Of a stretch of 19,319 nt of DNA, positions 6,065 through 13,439 are shown piece by piece. Under the pieces are notes generated by a model, which was given only the letters and a program-made list of their open reading frames with translations, made no database searches and was not told the DNA's origin. Position numbers and translations under genes: made by a program. The stretch is from assembly GCA_964555675.1 (NCBI GenBank), contig CAZKTU010000117.1, positions 1 through 19,319 of the forward strand, in the 5' to 3' direction. Source of the stretch: CAIWXH01 sp964555675 (GTDB lineage Bacteria; Chloroflexota; Chloroflexia; Chloroflexales; Chloroflexaceae). How positions within the stretch are numbered: the first letter of the stretch is position 1; each line of letters begins with the position of its first letter.

Positions 6065-8611
6065 TCAACCAGGCAGCAGCGCAGAGATCGTCTCCATCAG
6101 GTCCCTCAGGCTCACCGGCTTGGCCAGATACGCATTGGCCCCGGCGGCCAGGCAGCGGTCGCGGTCGCCGGACATAGCCAGGGCGGTCAGCGCGATAATC
6201 GGTAGCGTGGCGCTGGCGGCCTCGCCGCGCAGCAGCCGGATCGCGGTCAGGCCATCGATGCCAGGCATCTGAATATCCATCACCACCACATCGGGCCTGT
6301 TCGCCCGCACCTGGGCCAGCACCTCCTCGCCATTGCGGGCGACGGCGACCTGGCAACCCTCCAGCGTGAGCAGCTCCATATAGAAGGCCAGGGTCGGCTC
6401 GTGGTCGTCGGCGATCACCAGACGCGGCGGCTGCGCCCAGGCCCGCGCCTGGCTGAACGACGGGCGCTTCCTCGGCGGCGCGACATTGTCGGCGGGCGTC
6501 CAGGGCAGGCTGACCGTGAAGGCGCTGCCCTGCCCCGGCGCGCTGGTCAGACTCACGCTGCCGCCGTGCATCTCGACCAGCCGGCGCACCAGGGTCAAAC
6601 CCAGCCCGACCCCGCCGTACTGCCGCGAGAGCCGCCCGTCGACCTGGGTAAAGGGCTGAAACAGTCGCTCGAGGTCGGCCTCGGCGATGCCAATGCCAGT
6701 ATCCCAGACCAAGAAGCGCAGACACTCGTGCTCACGGTCGGCCGTCACCTCCAGGCCAACCGTGCCGCCCGCCGGCGTGAACTTTACCGCGTTGTCGAGC
6801 AGATTGACCAGGATCTGGGTCAGGCGTCGCTCGTCGCCGCGCAGACCGTCGATGCCCTGCTCGATGCTGCGCAAGAGACGAATGCCCGTCTGCTGAGCCG
6901 CGGTCTGCACGATCTGCAGCGCCGACTGGCAGAGCAGATCGATGCTGAGCGGCTGGCGCTCGAGCGTCTCGTTGCCGGCCTCGATATGGGCAAGGTCCAG
7001 GATGTCCGAGAGCAGGGCCAACAGGTGGCGTCCGCTGCGCAGAACCGTCGCGAGGGCCGTGTGCTGGCCTTCGCTGACGGGGCCGTAGAGCCCCTCGTCC
7101 ATGGCCTCGGTGATACCCAAGACTGCCGTCAGCGGCGTACGCAGCTCGTGGCTCATCATGGCCAGGAACTCGTCCTTGAGCCGCAGTGCGCGGGTCAACT
7201 CGGCATTAGCCCGGCTCAGCGCATCGGCCTGGGCCTGCACGGCCGCCTCGCTACGCTTGCGCTGGGTGATATCCTCGAACATCGTATAGACCTGGGTCGG
7301 GCGCGCGCTGCCCGCCCCAAACTGGGGCACCGCCTGAATACACAGCCAGCGGAAGTCGTCGAGGAAGCGATGCTTCACGCCCATGATGACATCGCGCACC
7401 TCCTGCCCAGTGCGCAGCGCCACCATCGCCGGCTGCTCTTCGCCCGTAAAGGGCGTGCCGTCCTCGTGAATGGCCTGCCAGCCGCTCTCGAGGGCCGAAC
7501 GGCCAGTCAGGTCGCTCAGGCCTAGATTGAAGATCCGCTGAGCCGCCGGGTTGGCGGTTATGATCCGCCCCAGCTCGTCCTGATAGACGACCCCCTGGGC
7601 CATGGTTTCGAACAGGGTACGATAGCGCGCCTCGCTCTCGCGTAGCGCGGCCTCGGCATGCTTGCGAGCGGTAATATCCGAGGCGGTGCAGACGCCCACC
7701 AGGCCGCCGTTGTTGAACACCGGCACGCCGCCGAAGCTCAGCCAGTGCACCATCTGCCCGTCGGCCCCCACCAGCGTCAGCTCGAGGTTGCTGAACTGCT
7801 CGCCACGGAGCAAGCGGGCAAAAGGCGTGTCCTCGGGCGGCAGCGCCCTCCCGTCAGGGTAGGCCAGCCGCAGCGGCGAGGCCCGCACCAGGTCCCATAT
7901 GCTCACCAGATCTACTTCTGCGCCGATCCGCATATGCTGGCGCACAGTGGCATTGATGGCTACAATCACCCCATCGGGCCTATAGGCCAGCACACCCTCT
8001 CCGATCGTATCCAAGATCGTCGCCAACTGCCGCCGCCCCTCCTCCACCTCCTGTTCGGCGCGGCGCCGCTCGGTGATGTCGCTCAGCACCGTGCCGACGC
8101 CCAGCAACTCTCCATCAGACGAACGCACCGGGAAGAAGCTGTTGAGCCAGGTGCGCTGCGCCCCGGGCGCCTTGACTGCCTCGCCCGTGAGCTCGACATC
8201 GAGCAGCGGCTCGCCCGTCACCAGCACCTGCCGATAGAGCGCCTCGAGCCGCGCGCCGATCACCGGCACTACCTCGCGCGCCGTACGCCCGAGGTGAGCT
8301 TGCTCGGAGATCCCGCTGAGGGCCACGAGGTGGGGGTTGACCTGCTGGAAACGCAGCTCGGTGTCGATCAGGGCGATGCCTACAGGCGCGTGGGCCAGCA
8401 GGCTGTCGAGCAGGGCGGCGTGCTCGACAGCGGCGCGAGCGCTCTGCTGCTCGCCAGTCTGCGGGTGGTGTGTTGCGCTGGCCGCGAGGGCCGTCTCGAG
8501 CTCGAGGATACGGCGGGCCTGGGCTGCCACGATCGCCTCAAGCTCGGCGATACGAGCCCGCTGGTCTTCAGGCGAACCCAGGTCAGATGGCTGGGCCGTG
8601 GTGGCTGGCAT
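6065..8611 (-). CDS. Soluble hybrid histidine kinase with three PAS domains and a receiver
   Basis: From ATG 8611 the protein is 848 aa. Order: a coiled coil (about 14-45), three PAS units ending in the typical DIT linkers (62-181, 193-314, 325-450), the HisKA domain with phospho-accepting His488 in MMSHELRTPL, and the HATPase domain with N box LVNLLDNAVK (601-610), G1 DTGIGI (637-642) and G2 GVGLGL (667-672). The C-terminal receiver (about 729-848) has D735/D736, phospho-acceptor D779 and K831. No membrane segment is seen, so it senses a cytosolic signal, perhaps redox, light or a small ligand through PAS. No output domain or partner response regulator is nearby, so the phosphate must pass to a distant protein. 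AGGG lies about 8 nt before ATG 8611; longer starts give an unlikely, Arg/Pro-rich leader. TATACT on the minus strand near 8670 might be a -10 box but lacks a good -35. Confidence 0.93.
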   Translation of the reverse strand: MPATTAQPSDLGSPEDQRARIAELEAIVAAQARRILELETALAASATHHPQTGEQQSARAAVEHAALLDSLLAHAPVGIALIDTELRFQQVNPHLVALSGISEQAHLGRTAREVVPVIGARLEALYRQVLVTGEPLLDVELTGEAVKAPGAQRTWLNSFFPVRSSDGELLGVGTVLSDITERRRAEQEVEEGRRQLATILDTIGEGVLAYRPDGVIVAINATVRQHMRIGAEVDLVSIWDLVRASPLRLAYPDGRALPPEDTPFARLLRGEQFSNLELTLVGADGQMVHWLSFGGVPVFNNGGLVGVCTASDITARKHAEAALRESEARYRTLFETMAQGVVYQDELGRIITANPAAQRIFNLGLSDLTGRSALESGWQAIHEDGTPFTGEEQPAMVALRTGQEVRDVIMGVKHRFLDDFRWLCIQAVPQFGAGSARPTQVYTMFEDITQRKRSEAAVQAQADALSRANAELTRALRLKDEFLAMMSHELRTPLTAVLGITEAMDEGLYGPVSEGQHTALATVLRSGRHLLALLSDILDLAHIEAGNETLERQPLSIDLLCQSALQIVQTAAQQTGIRLLRSIEQGIDGLRGDERRLTQILVNLLDNAVKFTPAGGTVGLEVTADREHECLRFLVWDTGIGIAEADLERLFQPFTQVDGRLSRQYGGVGLGLTLVRRLVEMHGGSVSLTSAPGQGSAFTVSLPWTPADNVAPPRKRPSFSQARAWAQPPRLVIADDHEPTLAFYMELLTLEGCQVAVARNGEEVLAQVRANRPDVVVMDIQMPGIDGLTAIRLLRGEAASATLPIIALTALAMSGDRDRCLAAGANAYLAKPVSLRDLMETISALLPG

Positions 8612-8736
8612 AGCGCACCCTGGTCGGTTATAGGTTGGCGAGCGCCACAACACTGCGGGCGCCTGAAGTATACACTGCTCAGGGCGCTCTGGCCTGCACA
8701 GCTTTCGCGAAGTCCACATGAACGCCAGGGCCACGT

Positions 8737-9891
8737 CTACTCACCAGCACCTACCAGCTGCTCGAGCAGCGCCACAGCGTGCTCGGGGCCGGGCAGGGCG
8801 GCCAGTTCGTCGCGCATCGCCTCGGCAGAGCGCCTGTAGCGCGGGTCCGCCAGAAGCTCGCTCACAGCGTCGCGCACCTGCTCGGCCGTGGCCGCCATTG
8901 GGTCGAGGGCCAGCCCGAGGCCCAGGGCGACACAGCGCCCGGCGTTCAAGGGCTGATCGGCGCCCATCGGGATCAGTAGCGAGGGCAGCCCGTGGGTCAG
9001 AGCGCCCAGGACGCTGCCCGAGCCGCCGTGCGAGACCACGAGATCACAGTGCGGCAAAATGCCGGCCTGGGGAATATACTGCGCGATGCTGATGTTGGGG
9101 GGCTGGGGGCCGAGCTCCGCCGGGTCGAGATGGGGCCCCACGGTGACGAGCACATTCACCGGCAGCTCCCGCAGGCCGCTCAAGACCCGCGCGAAGAGAT
9201 CGCCCGACTCGAGGTTGAAGATCGTGCCGAGGGTGAAGTAGACGCACGGCGCATCAGGCAGGACCGTCGCCCAGGCCGGCGCCGGGCCCGGCTCGGGCCC
9301 ACCCGCCGCGAGCCGGAAGCTGTGGGCCGTGGGCGGCAGCGGAAAGGCCGGGTCGCGATAGCTGGGCGGAAAGGGCGAGAGTACGAGATGCCGGCGCAGC
9401 ATCACCAGCTCGGGGTCCGCCGGCAAGCCCAGCTCGGCGCGCACGCCGTTCAGGGCCGCCCCGATCAGCTCGCGGCGCACGAACGAGCCCGCCGCCATCA
9501 CCAGCACCGTCGCGTACGGCAGCCCGAGCCGCTCGGCGGCCAGCATGCCCCCGAAGTCGGCCTCGTCGCACACCAGCAGGTCGGGCCGCCACTCGCCGCA
9601 GAGGGCGACGATGCGCGGCGCCCGCGCCCCGGCGCCCCGCGAGGCGAAGCGGTCGCGAAACTCCTCGTCCTCGCGCGCCTGGTCGAGCGGGCGCAAGGGC
9701 GTGCGGGCCGGGACGCCGGCGCTCCCCACGCCCACGGGCAGCACGGCGAACCCGGCCGCGGCGACCGACGCGGCCATGGCCGGCCCGCATCCGAAGGCGA
9801 CCGTATGGCCCGCGGCCGCCGCCGCCCGGGCTATGGGGACCAGCGGCTCGAAGTGGCCATTGCCGCCGATAAAGCTAAAGAGGATGCGCAC
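8737..9891 (-). CDS. UGT/MGT-type glycosyltransferase (GT1 family)
   Basis: From GTG 9891 the protein is 384 aa. It has the GT-B fold: the N-terminal half begins RILFSFIGGNGHFEPLVP with His13 at the position of the catalytic base, and the C-terminal half has the donor-binding signature HGGSGSVLGALTHGLPS (288-304) and PMGADQPLNA (308-317). Such enzymes move a sugar from a nucleotide to a small lipophilic acceptor such as a macrolide, sterol or carotenoid; the acceptor here is unknown. GTG is chosen because AAGGAG lies 6 nt upstream and the Rossmann strand begins at once; a longer open frame to 9939 adds 16 unlikely residues. The gene is divergent from the Crp-type regulator, 110 nt away, so that regulator may control it. 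Confidence 0.9.
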   Translation of the reverse strand: MRILFSFIGGNGHFEPLVPIARAAAAAGHTVAFGCGPAMAASVAAAGFAVLPVGVGSAGVPARTPLRPLDQAREDEEFRDRFASRGAGARAPRIVALCGEWRPDLLVCDEADFGGMLAAERLGLPYATVLVMAAGSFVRRELIGAALNGVRAELGLPADPELVMLRRHLVLSPFPPSYRDPAFPLPPTAHSFRLAAGGPEPGPAPAWATVLPDAPCVYFTLGTIFNLESGDLFARVLSGLRELPVNVLVTVGPHLDPAELGPQPPNISIAQYIPQAGILPHCDLVVSHGGSGSVLGALTHGLPSLLIPMGADQPLNAGRCVALGLGLALDPMAATAEQVRDAVSELLADPRYRRSAEAMRDELAALPGPEHAVALLEQLVGAGE

Positions 9892-9964
9892 TACCGCTCC
9901 TTCGCAACTACCAGCCTCGCTCCGAGAGTTGTACCACACCTTCGCCCTGAGGCTACATAGCGGG

Positions 9965-9995
9965 TTGCCAGGAGTGGGCCGTTCTCAGCTACAAT
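9965..9995 (+). promoter_or_regulatory. Promoter that would give a leaderless crp-type mRNA
   Basis: TACAAT (9990-9995) matches 5 of 6 positions of a -10 box and ends 6 nt before ATG 10002, so the start point falls on or next to the A of the start codon. There is no ribosome site between. A weak -35, TTGCCA (9965-9970), stands 19 nt upstream, which is longer than ideal. Confidence 0.5.
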
Positions 9996-10001
9996 AGAGC
10001 C

Positions 10002-10697
10002 ATGCCCAGCCCAGCAGAAAAGGCCCTGGCGATTGAGGCCGCGTTCGGCGCGAGTTATCTCGCCGCCCTGCCGCACCCCACGCGCGAGGCGCTGAGCCGC
10101 CAGGCCACCCGCATCGAGTTGCCCGAGGGCACGTTGCTCTACCACGAGCGCGACGAGCCGGGCTGCGCCCTGGTTGTCGCCGGGCTCGCGCGCGTCTTTA
10201 TGGCCTCGCCCGACGGGCGGCAGATCACGGTGCGCTACGCCTACCCTGGCGACGTGCTCGGCACCGCCGCCGTCGTCGGCGGCCCATCGCCAACCAACGT
10301 GCAGATGCTCGCCGATACAACCCTGCTGCTGCTCAACGTGGCCACCCTGCAAGAGCACGGGCGCAACGTCCCCGCCGTCGGCTGGCTGCTCGCCGAAGAG
10401 CTGGCGCGCCGGCTCAATGAGATCCTGCTGGCCCTGGCGGGCAATAGCTTCGGCTCGCTCAGACAGCGCGTGGCCCGCCACCTGCTCGACCTTGCCGCCA
10501 GCGCGCCCGCAGGGCAGACCCCGGTCGCGCGGGTGACCCAGCAAGAGCTGGCCGACGCCGTCGGCTCGGTGCGCCCGGTTGTGGCCAGGGTCGTGCGCGA
10601 TCTGCGCTCGGCCGGCCTGATCTCGACCACCTCCGAGGGGATTGTCGTCTTGAACCCCCGCGAGCTACTAGCCGCGACCTGGTCCACCGAGCTGTAA
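10002..10697 (+). CDS. Crp/Fnr family transcription regulator
   Basis: The 231-aa protein has an N-terminal cyclic-nucleotide-binding-like beta barrel (about 18-125), a dimerisation helix (about 126-150) and a C-terminal winged helix (about 154-222) with the recognition region VTQQELADAVGSVRPVVARVV (178-198). The cysteine cluster of Fnr is missing (one Cys, at 55), so it is not an iron-sulfur oxygen sensor. The cAMP pocket motif of E. coli Crp (FGE...R-S/T) is replaced by YPGDVLGTAAV (81-91), so its ligand is uncertain. The gene appears leaderless: TACAAT ends 6 nt before ATG and no ribosome site is seen. Likely targets are itself, the divergent glycosyltransferase and the lactonase-like gene 126 nt downstream, but no clear Crp half-sites were found. 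Confidence 0.92.
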   Translation: MPSPAEKALAIEAAFGASYLAALPHPTREALSRQATRIELPEGTLLYHERDEPGCALVVAGLARVFMASPDGRQITVRYAYPGDVLGTAAVVGGPSPTNVQMLADTTLLLLNVATLQEHGRNVPAVGWLLAEELARRLNEILLALAGNSFGSLRQRVARHLLDLAASAPAGQTPVARVTQQELADAVGSVRPVVARVVRDLRSAGLISTTSEGIVVLNPRELLAATWSTEL

Positions 10698-10710
10698 CAA
10701 AAGTACCACC

Positions 10711-10804
10711 GGCGCGCACAAACGCGTCCTGAGGCGCGCACCACGGTAGCTGCACCTGGGGGTGCAATCGGCGATACTCATGTTAGCGGGGCACCTGGCC
10801 CCGC
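10711..10804 (+). promoter_or_regulatory. Control region of the lactonase-like gene: direct repeat, palindrome and hairpin
   Basis: Three elements lie between the Crp-type and lactonase-like genes. GGCGCGCAC occurs at 10711-10719 and 10733-10741, 22 bp apart (about two helical turns). TGCACC-TGGG-GGTGCA (10751-10766) is a perfect 6-bp inverted repeat. GCGGGGC-ACCTG-GCCCCGC (10786-10804) is a 7-bp hairpin. The palindrome and the hairpin share GCACCTGG (10752 and 10791). GATACT (10773-10778) between them could be a -10 box, but its -35 (near 10750) is poor. The first elements suit regulator binding and the last would sit in the mRNA leader. Confidence 0.4.
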
Positions 10805-10823
10805 AGCACACCAGAGGACGACG

Positions 10824-11657
10824 ATGCGCATCCACTTGCTCCAGACCGGCACTGTTGCGATAAAACAGGTCCAACTCGCGGGCAGCCCCGGCCTCCACCC
10901 GCTCGTAAAGATCCTGAGCGACCGGCGCTGGAGCGCGCCACTGCCGATCTACGCCTTCTTGATCGAGCACCCCGACGGCCTGATCGTCGTCGACACCGGC
11001 GAGACGGCCCGGGTCAGCGAGCGGGGCTACTTTCCGCCCTGGCACCCCTACTATCGCCTGGCGGTGCGCGAGTGGGTGCAGCCCGAGGAGGAGCTCGGCC
11101 CCCAGCTGCGCGCGCTGGGCTTCAGCCCGGATGACGTGCGTTATGTCCTGCTCACCCACCTGCACACCGACCACGCGGGCGGGCTGGCCCACTTCCCCAA
11201 GGCCGAGCATCTGGTCTCGCGTCGCGAGTATAACGACGCCCGGGGCCTCGCAGGGCGCGTGAACGGCTACCTGCCGCAGCGCTGGCCGACTTGGTTCAGC
11301 CCGACCCTGGTCGAGATGCAGCCTGAGCCGTTCGGACCGTTCTCGGCGAGTTACCCGGTCACCAGCGACGGGGCTGTGCGCCTGCTGCCGACCCCGGGGC
11401 ATACGCCCGGCCATATGTCAGTCGTGGTGAGCACGCCGGGCCTGCGCTACCTGCTGGCGGGCGATGTCTCGTATACGCAGGCGCTCATGCTGGCCGGACA
11501 GGTCGACGGGGTCTCGACCAACCAGGCCCTCGCCCGCGAGACCCTGGCGCAGGTGCGCGCCCTCTGCGCCGCCGCGCCCACAGTCTACCTGCCGAGCCAC
11601 GACCCCGACGGCCTCGACCGCCTGACCCAAGCAAAGGTGGCGCTGGCGGCAGCCTAG
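10824..11657 (+). CDS. Metallo-beta-lactamase-fold hydrolase, AHL-lactonase-like
   Basis: The 277-aa protein carries the di-metal site of the MBL fold: HLHTDH (112-117), H193 in PTPGHTPGH, D214 in LLAGDVS and H259 in LPSHDPDG. The SHD near the C-terminus and the total length resemble the N-acyl-homoserine lactonase group (AiiA/AttM-like), which open lactone rings; many relatives act on other lactones or thioesters, so the substrate is not settled. No signal peptide is seen, so it should be cytosolic. AGAGGA (10813-10818) lies 5 nt before ATG. It follows the Crp-type regulator on the same strand after a structured 126-nt region. A scaffold gap starts 9 nt after its stop codon. Confidence 0.88.
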   Translation: MRIHLLQTGTVAIKQVQLAGSPGLHPLVKILSDRRWSAPLPIYAFLIEHPDGLIVVDTGETARVSERGYFPPWHPYYRLAVREWVQPEEELGPQLRALGFSPDDVRYVLLTHLHTDHAGGLAHFPKAEHLVSRREYNDARGLAGRVNGYLPQRWPTWFSPTLVEMQPEPFGPFSASYPVTSDGAVRLLPTPGHTPGHMSVVVSTPGLRYLLAGDVSYTQALMLAGQVDGVSTNQALARETLAQVRALCAAAPTVYLPSHDPDGLDRLTQAKVALAAA

Positions 11658-11666
11658 CCTGGCTCC

Positions 11667-11766
11667 NNNNNNNNNNNNNNNNNNNNNNNNNNNNNNNNNN
11701 NNNNNNNNNNNNNNNNNNNNNNNNNNNNNNNNNNNNNNNNNNNNNNNNNNNNNNNNNNNNNNNNNN
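11667..11766. other. Assembly gap (100 N)
   Basis: The run is exactly 100 N, the usual placeholder for a gap of unknown size. The assembly resumes within 6 nt of a palindromic tandem repeat, which probably caused the break. Genes on either side may not be truly adjacent. Confidence 0.99.
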
Positions 11767-11772
11767 CCGTTA

Positions 11773-11816
11773 GGGCAGACCCATGTGTCTGCCCCTGTCT
11801 GCCCCTGTCTGCCCCG
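11773..11816. repeat. Palindrome GGGCAGAC-N6-GTCTGCCC with 10-bp tandem copies
   Basis: GGGCAGAC (11773-11780) and GTCTGCCC (11787-11794) form a perfect 8-bp inverted repeat. From 11787 the unit GTCTGCCCCT occurs three times in tandem (11787-11796, 11797-11806, 11807-11816, the last ending in G). Similar GGGCAGAC...GTCTGCCC palindromes are, from memory, frequent intergenic repeats in cyanobacteria and Chloroflexota. It lies just after the dioxygenase stop codon (minus strand) and at the edge of the gap. Confidence 0.8.
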
Positions 11817-11827
11817 TAGACGACCGA

Positions 11828-12778
11828 CTAATCGATCGGCTTGAGGTTGGCCACAATCTGCTCGCGCTGGGGCTCGAGGAAGGGCGCCAGGACGACCTTC
11901 TCGCCCAGGGTGGCCTCGTCCTCGTCGACGGCGAAGCCGGGGCCGTCGCTGGCGATCTCGAACAGGATGCCGTTCGGCTCGCGGAAGTAGAGGCTGCGGA
12001 ACCAGTAGCGGTCGACCTTGCCGCTATTTGGGATGCGCAGGGCCTGCAGGCGCTCGGCCCAGGCGTCGTACTGCTCGAAGGTCGGCGTGCGCAGGGCCAC
12101 GTGGTGCACGCCGCCGGCGCCGGGCTGGGCCGGGCGCAGGTCGGGCTGCACCGCGATGTGCAGCTCGGCGTGGGCTCCGCCGGGGCCCATCTCGTAGACG
12201 TGTACCGTCTGGCTGGCGTTCTCGGGGTGGGCGTAGGTGCGCACCGGGCGCATCGAAAGCACTTGCTGGAGGACCGCGTCGGTCGGCCTGAGCTCGGGCA
12301 CGCTCAGCGTGATCGGCCCAAGTCCGCGCACCTGAAACGCAGCCGGCACAGGGCTCTTCTCCCACGGGAAGGCCTCGCCCGCGCCCCCGTCGTCGATCAG
12401 GGCCAGGCGCTGGCCCTCGGGGTCCTCGAAGTCGAGGGTCAGGCGCCCGTCGCGCTCGACCAGCTCGCCCGTGGCGACGCCATTGGCCCGCAGGTGCTCA
12501 TCCCACCAGGCCAGGGCCGCGCCGCCGGCCACGCGCAGGGCGGTGCGGGTGATCGAGCGCGTGCCGCGCCGCTCGCGCGGCACCGGCCAGTCGAAGAAGG
12601 TCAGGTCGCTGCCCGGGCTGCCCTTCCCATCGGCGTAGAAGAGGTGGTAAGCGCTCACGTCGTCCTGGTTGACGCTGCGCTTGACCAGGCGCATGCCGAG
12701 GGTCTGGGTGTAGAAGCGGTGGTTCGCGCGGATCTGCGCCGAGACCGCCGTAAGATGATGGATGCCAATCAGCTCCAT
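11828..12778 (-). CDS. Ring-cleaving dioxygenase of the VOC family (MhqO-like)
   Basis: The 316-aa protein has two glyoxalase/VOC modules. Metal ligands of extradiol dioxygenases are placed as expected: His8 in GIHHLTAV, His226 in GVHHVALRT and Glu274 in ILFEIASDGPGF. The full layout, including YHLFYADGKGSPGSDLTFFDW (44-64), matches the MhqO/MhqE group, Fe(II)-dependent enzymes that break down hydroquinones and catechols. GGGAGGA lies about 6 nt before ATG 12778. It lies downstream of a MarR regulator on the same strand, an arrangement like the quinone-sensing MhqR systems of Bacillus, so induction by quinones or catechols is likely. No clear own promoter is seen in the 146 nt upstream, so it may be read from the MarR promoter. 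Confidence 0.9.
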   Translation of the reverse strand: MELIGIHHLTAVSAQIRANHRFYTQTLGMRLVKRSVNQDDVSAYHLFYADGKGSPGSDLTFFDWPVPRERRGTRSITRTALRVAGGAALAWWDEHLRANGVATGELVERDGRLTLDFEDPEGQRLALIDDGGAGEAFPWEKSPVPAAFQVRGLGPITLSVPELRPTDAVLQQVLSMRPVRTYAHPENASQTVHVYEMGPGGAHAELHIAVQPDLRPAQPGAGGVHHVALRTPTFEQYDAWAERLQALRIPNSGKVDRYWFRSLYFREPNGILFEIASDGPGFAVDEDEATLGEKVVLAPFLEPQREQIVANLKPID

Positions 12779-12796
12779 GGTGTCCTCCCTATTCAG

Positions 12797-12877
12797 AGGG
12801 GAGCCGGAGGGGCCAGGCCCCTCCAGAGCTCCCCAACCCGCTATCAGGCAAGGGGAGCCGGAGGGGCCATGCCCCTC
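12797..12877. repeat. Two copies of a 27-bp GC-rich palindromic repeat
   Basis: The 27-bp unit at 12797-12823 recurs at 12851-12877 with one mismatch, 54 bp apart. Each has an internal hairpin (core GGGGC...GCCCC). The first copy extends to a longer interrupted palindrome: GGGGAGC (12798-12804) and GGAGGGGCC (12806-12814) pair with GGCCCCTCC (12816-12824) and GCTCCCC (12828-12834). Both lie between the MarR and dioxygenase genes and would fold in the mRNA, which could tune the two genes separately. Confidence 0.8.
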
Positions 12878-12905
12878 TCAAACTCCTCCTCTACCCATTG
12901 GTGAT

Positions 12906-12922
12906 GGTCACGCTAAGTGACC
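12906..12922 (-). terminator. Hairpin directly after the MarR stop codon
   Basis: GGTCAC-GCTAA-GTGACC is a perfect 6-bp inverted repeat starting 2 nt after the MarR stop codon. No T-run follows. It may be a weak terminator or an operator for the dioxygenase gene. Confidence 0.35.
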
Positions 12923-12924
12923 GA

Positions 12925-13374
12925 CTAGACGCCGATCTGATGATCGAGCTTGCGCAGCAGGCGCAGCAGCTCGCGCTGCTCGTCGGGCGTCAGGGGCTGC
13001 AGCAGCTCGGCGACCAGGGCCTCCTGGCGCGGCACGACCTGGGTGTACAGAGCCTGCCCGCGCTCGGTCAGGAACAGACAGTTGCTGCGACCTTCCTGGC
13101 GACGGGTGAGCAAACCGTCGTGCTCGAGCCTGGTGAGCAGCTGCGAGATGTTGCCCTTGGTGACCAGCAGCGCGTCGGCCAGTTGCTGCTGGGTGATCCC
13201 GCCCGTCGCGCCGACCTGGGCGATCACGTCGAATTGCGCCGTGCTCAGGCCCTGCGTGCGGAAGAAGCGCTCGGAGCGGGCGGTGATCTTCTGGAAGACC
13301 CGCGCCAGGCGCAACCAGGCGAGCACCGCCGGCTGACGCAGCCCCGTTCGTCGATTGTCAGTCGTCTGTTTCAC
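12925..13374 (-). CDS. MarR family transcription regulator
   Basis: The 149-aa protein has the normal MarR length and layout: dimerisation helices at both ends and a winged helix at about 45-105, with GGITQQQLADALLVTKGNISQLLTRL (58-83) as the helix-turn-helix and RRQEGRSNCLFLTERG (91-106) as the wing. The single Cys99 lies in the wing; a thiol-switch role is possible but unproven. The start is GTG 13374; the in-frame codon upstream leads back to a stop with no other start. No ribosome site precedes it, and the -10 box ends 6 nt upstream, so the mRNA is probably leaderless. A perfect operator overlaps that promoter, implying autorepression. The downstream ring-cleaving dioxygenase suggests a quinone or phenolic ligand. 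Confidence 0.92.
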   Translation of the reverse strand: MKQTTDNRRTGLRQPAVLAWLRLARVFQKITARSERFFRTQGLSTAQFDVIAQVGATGGITQQQLADALLVTKGNISQLLTRLEHDGLLTRRQEGRSNCLFLTERGQALYTQVVPRQEALVAELLQPLTPDEQRELLRLLRKLDHQIGV

Positions 13375-13380
13375 GAAAAC

Positions 13381-13409
13381 AGTTTAGCACTAAACTATCA
13401 CCGTGTCAA
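13381..13409 (-). promoter_or_regulatory. MarR promoter with embedded operator
   Basis: On the minus strand TTGACA (13404-13409, perfect), a 17-nt spacer and TAAACT (13381-13386) form the promoter. The palindrome AGTTTAG-CA-CTAAACT (13381-13396, perfect 7-bp arms) covers the -10 box and most of the spacer, the classic place for MarR autorepression. The predicted start point (near 13374) coincides with the GTG start codon. Confidence 0.8.
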
Positions 13410-13439
13410 GGGCCTGGACTATCGTGCCCGCCAGGGCGC

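Noticed and set aside
8612..8734. 41-residue N-terminal extension of the histidine kinase
   Set aside because: Cys/Arg/Pro-rich and unlike a sensor leader; AGGG precedes the ATG at 8611.
9254..9790. 178-codon minus-strand open frame
   Set aside because: Arg/Gly/Ala-rich shadow of the glycosyltransferase in a second frame of the same strand.
9892..10001. Possible Crp-binding site between the divergent glycosyltransferase and Crp-type genes
   Set aside because: No TGTGA-N6-TCACA-like pair was found; only weak partial symmetry around GTTGTACCAC.
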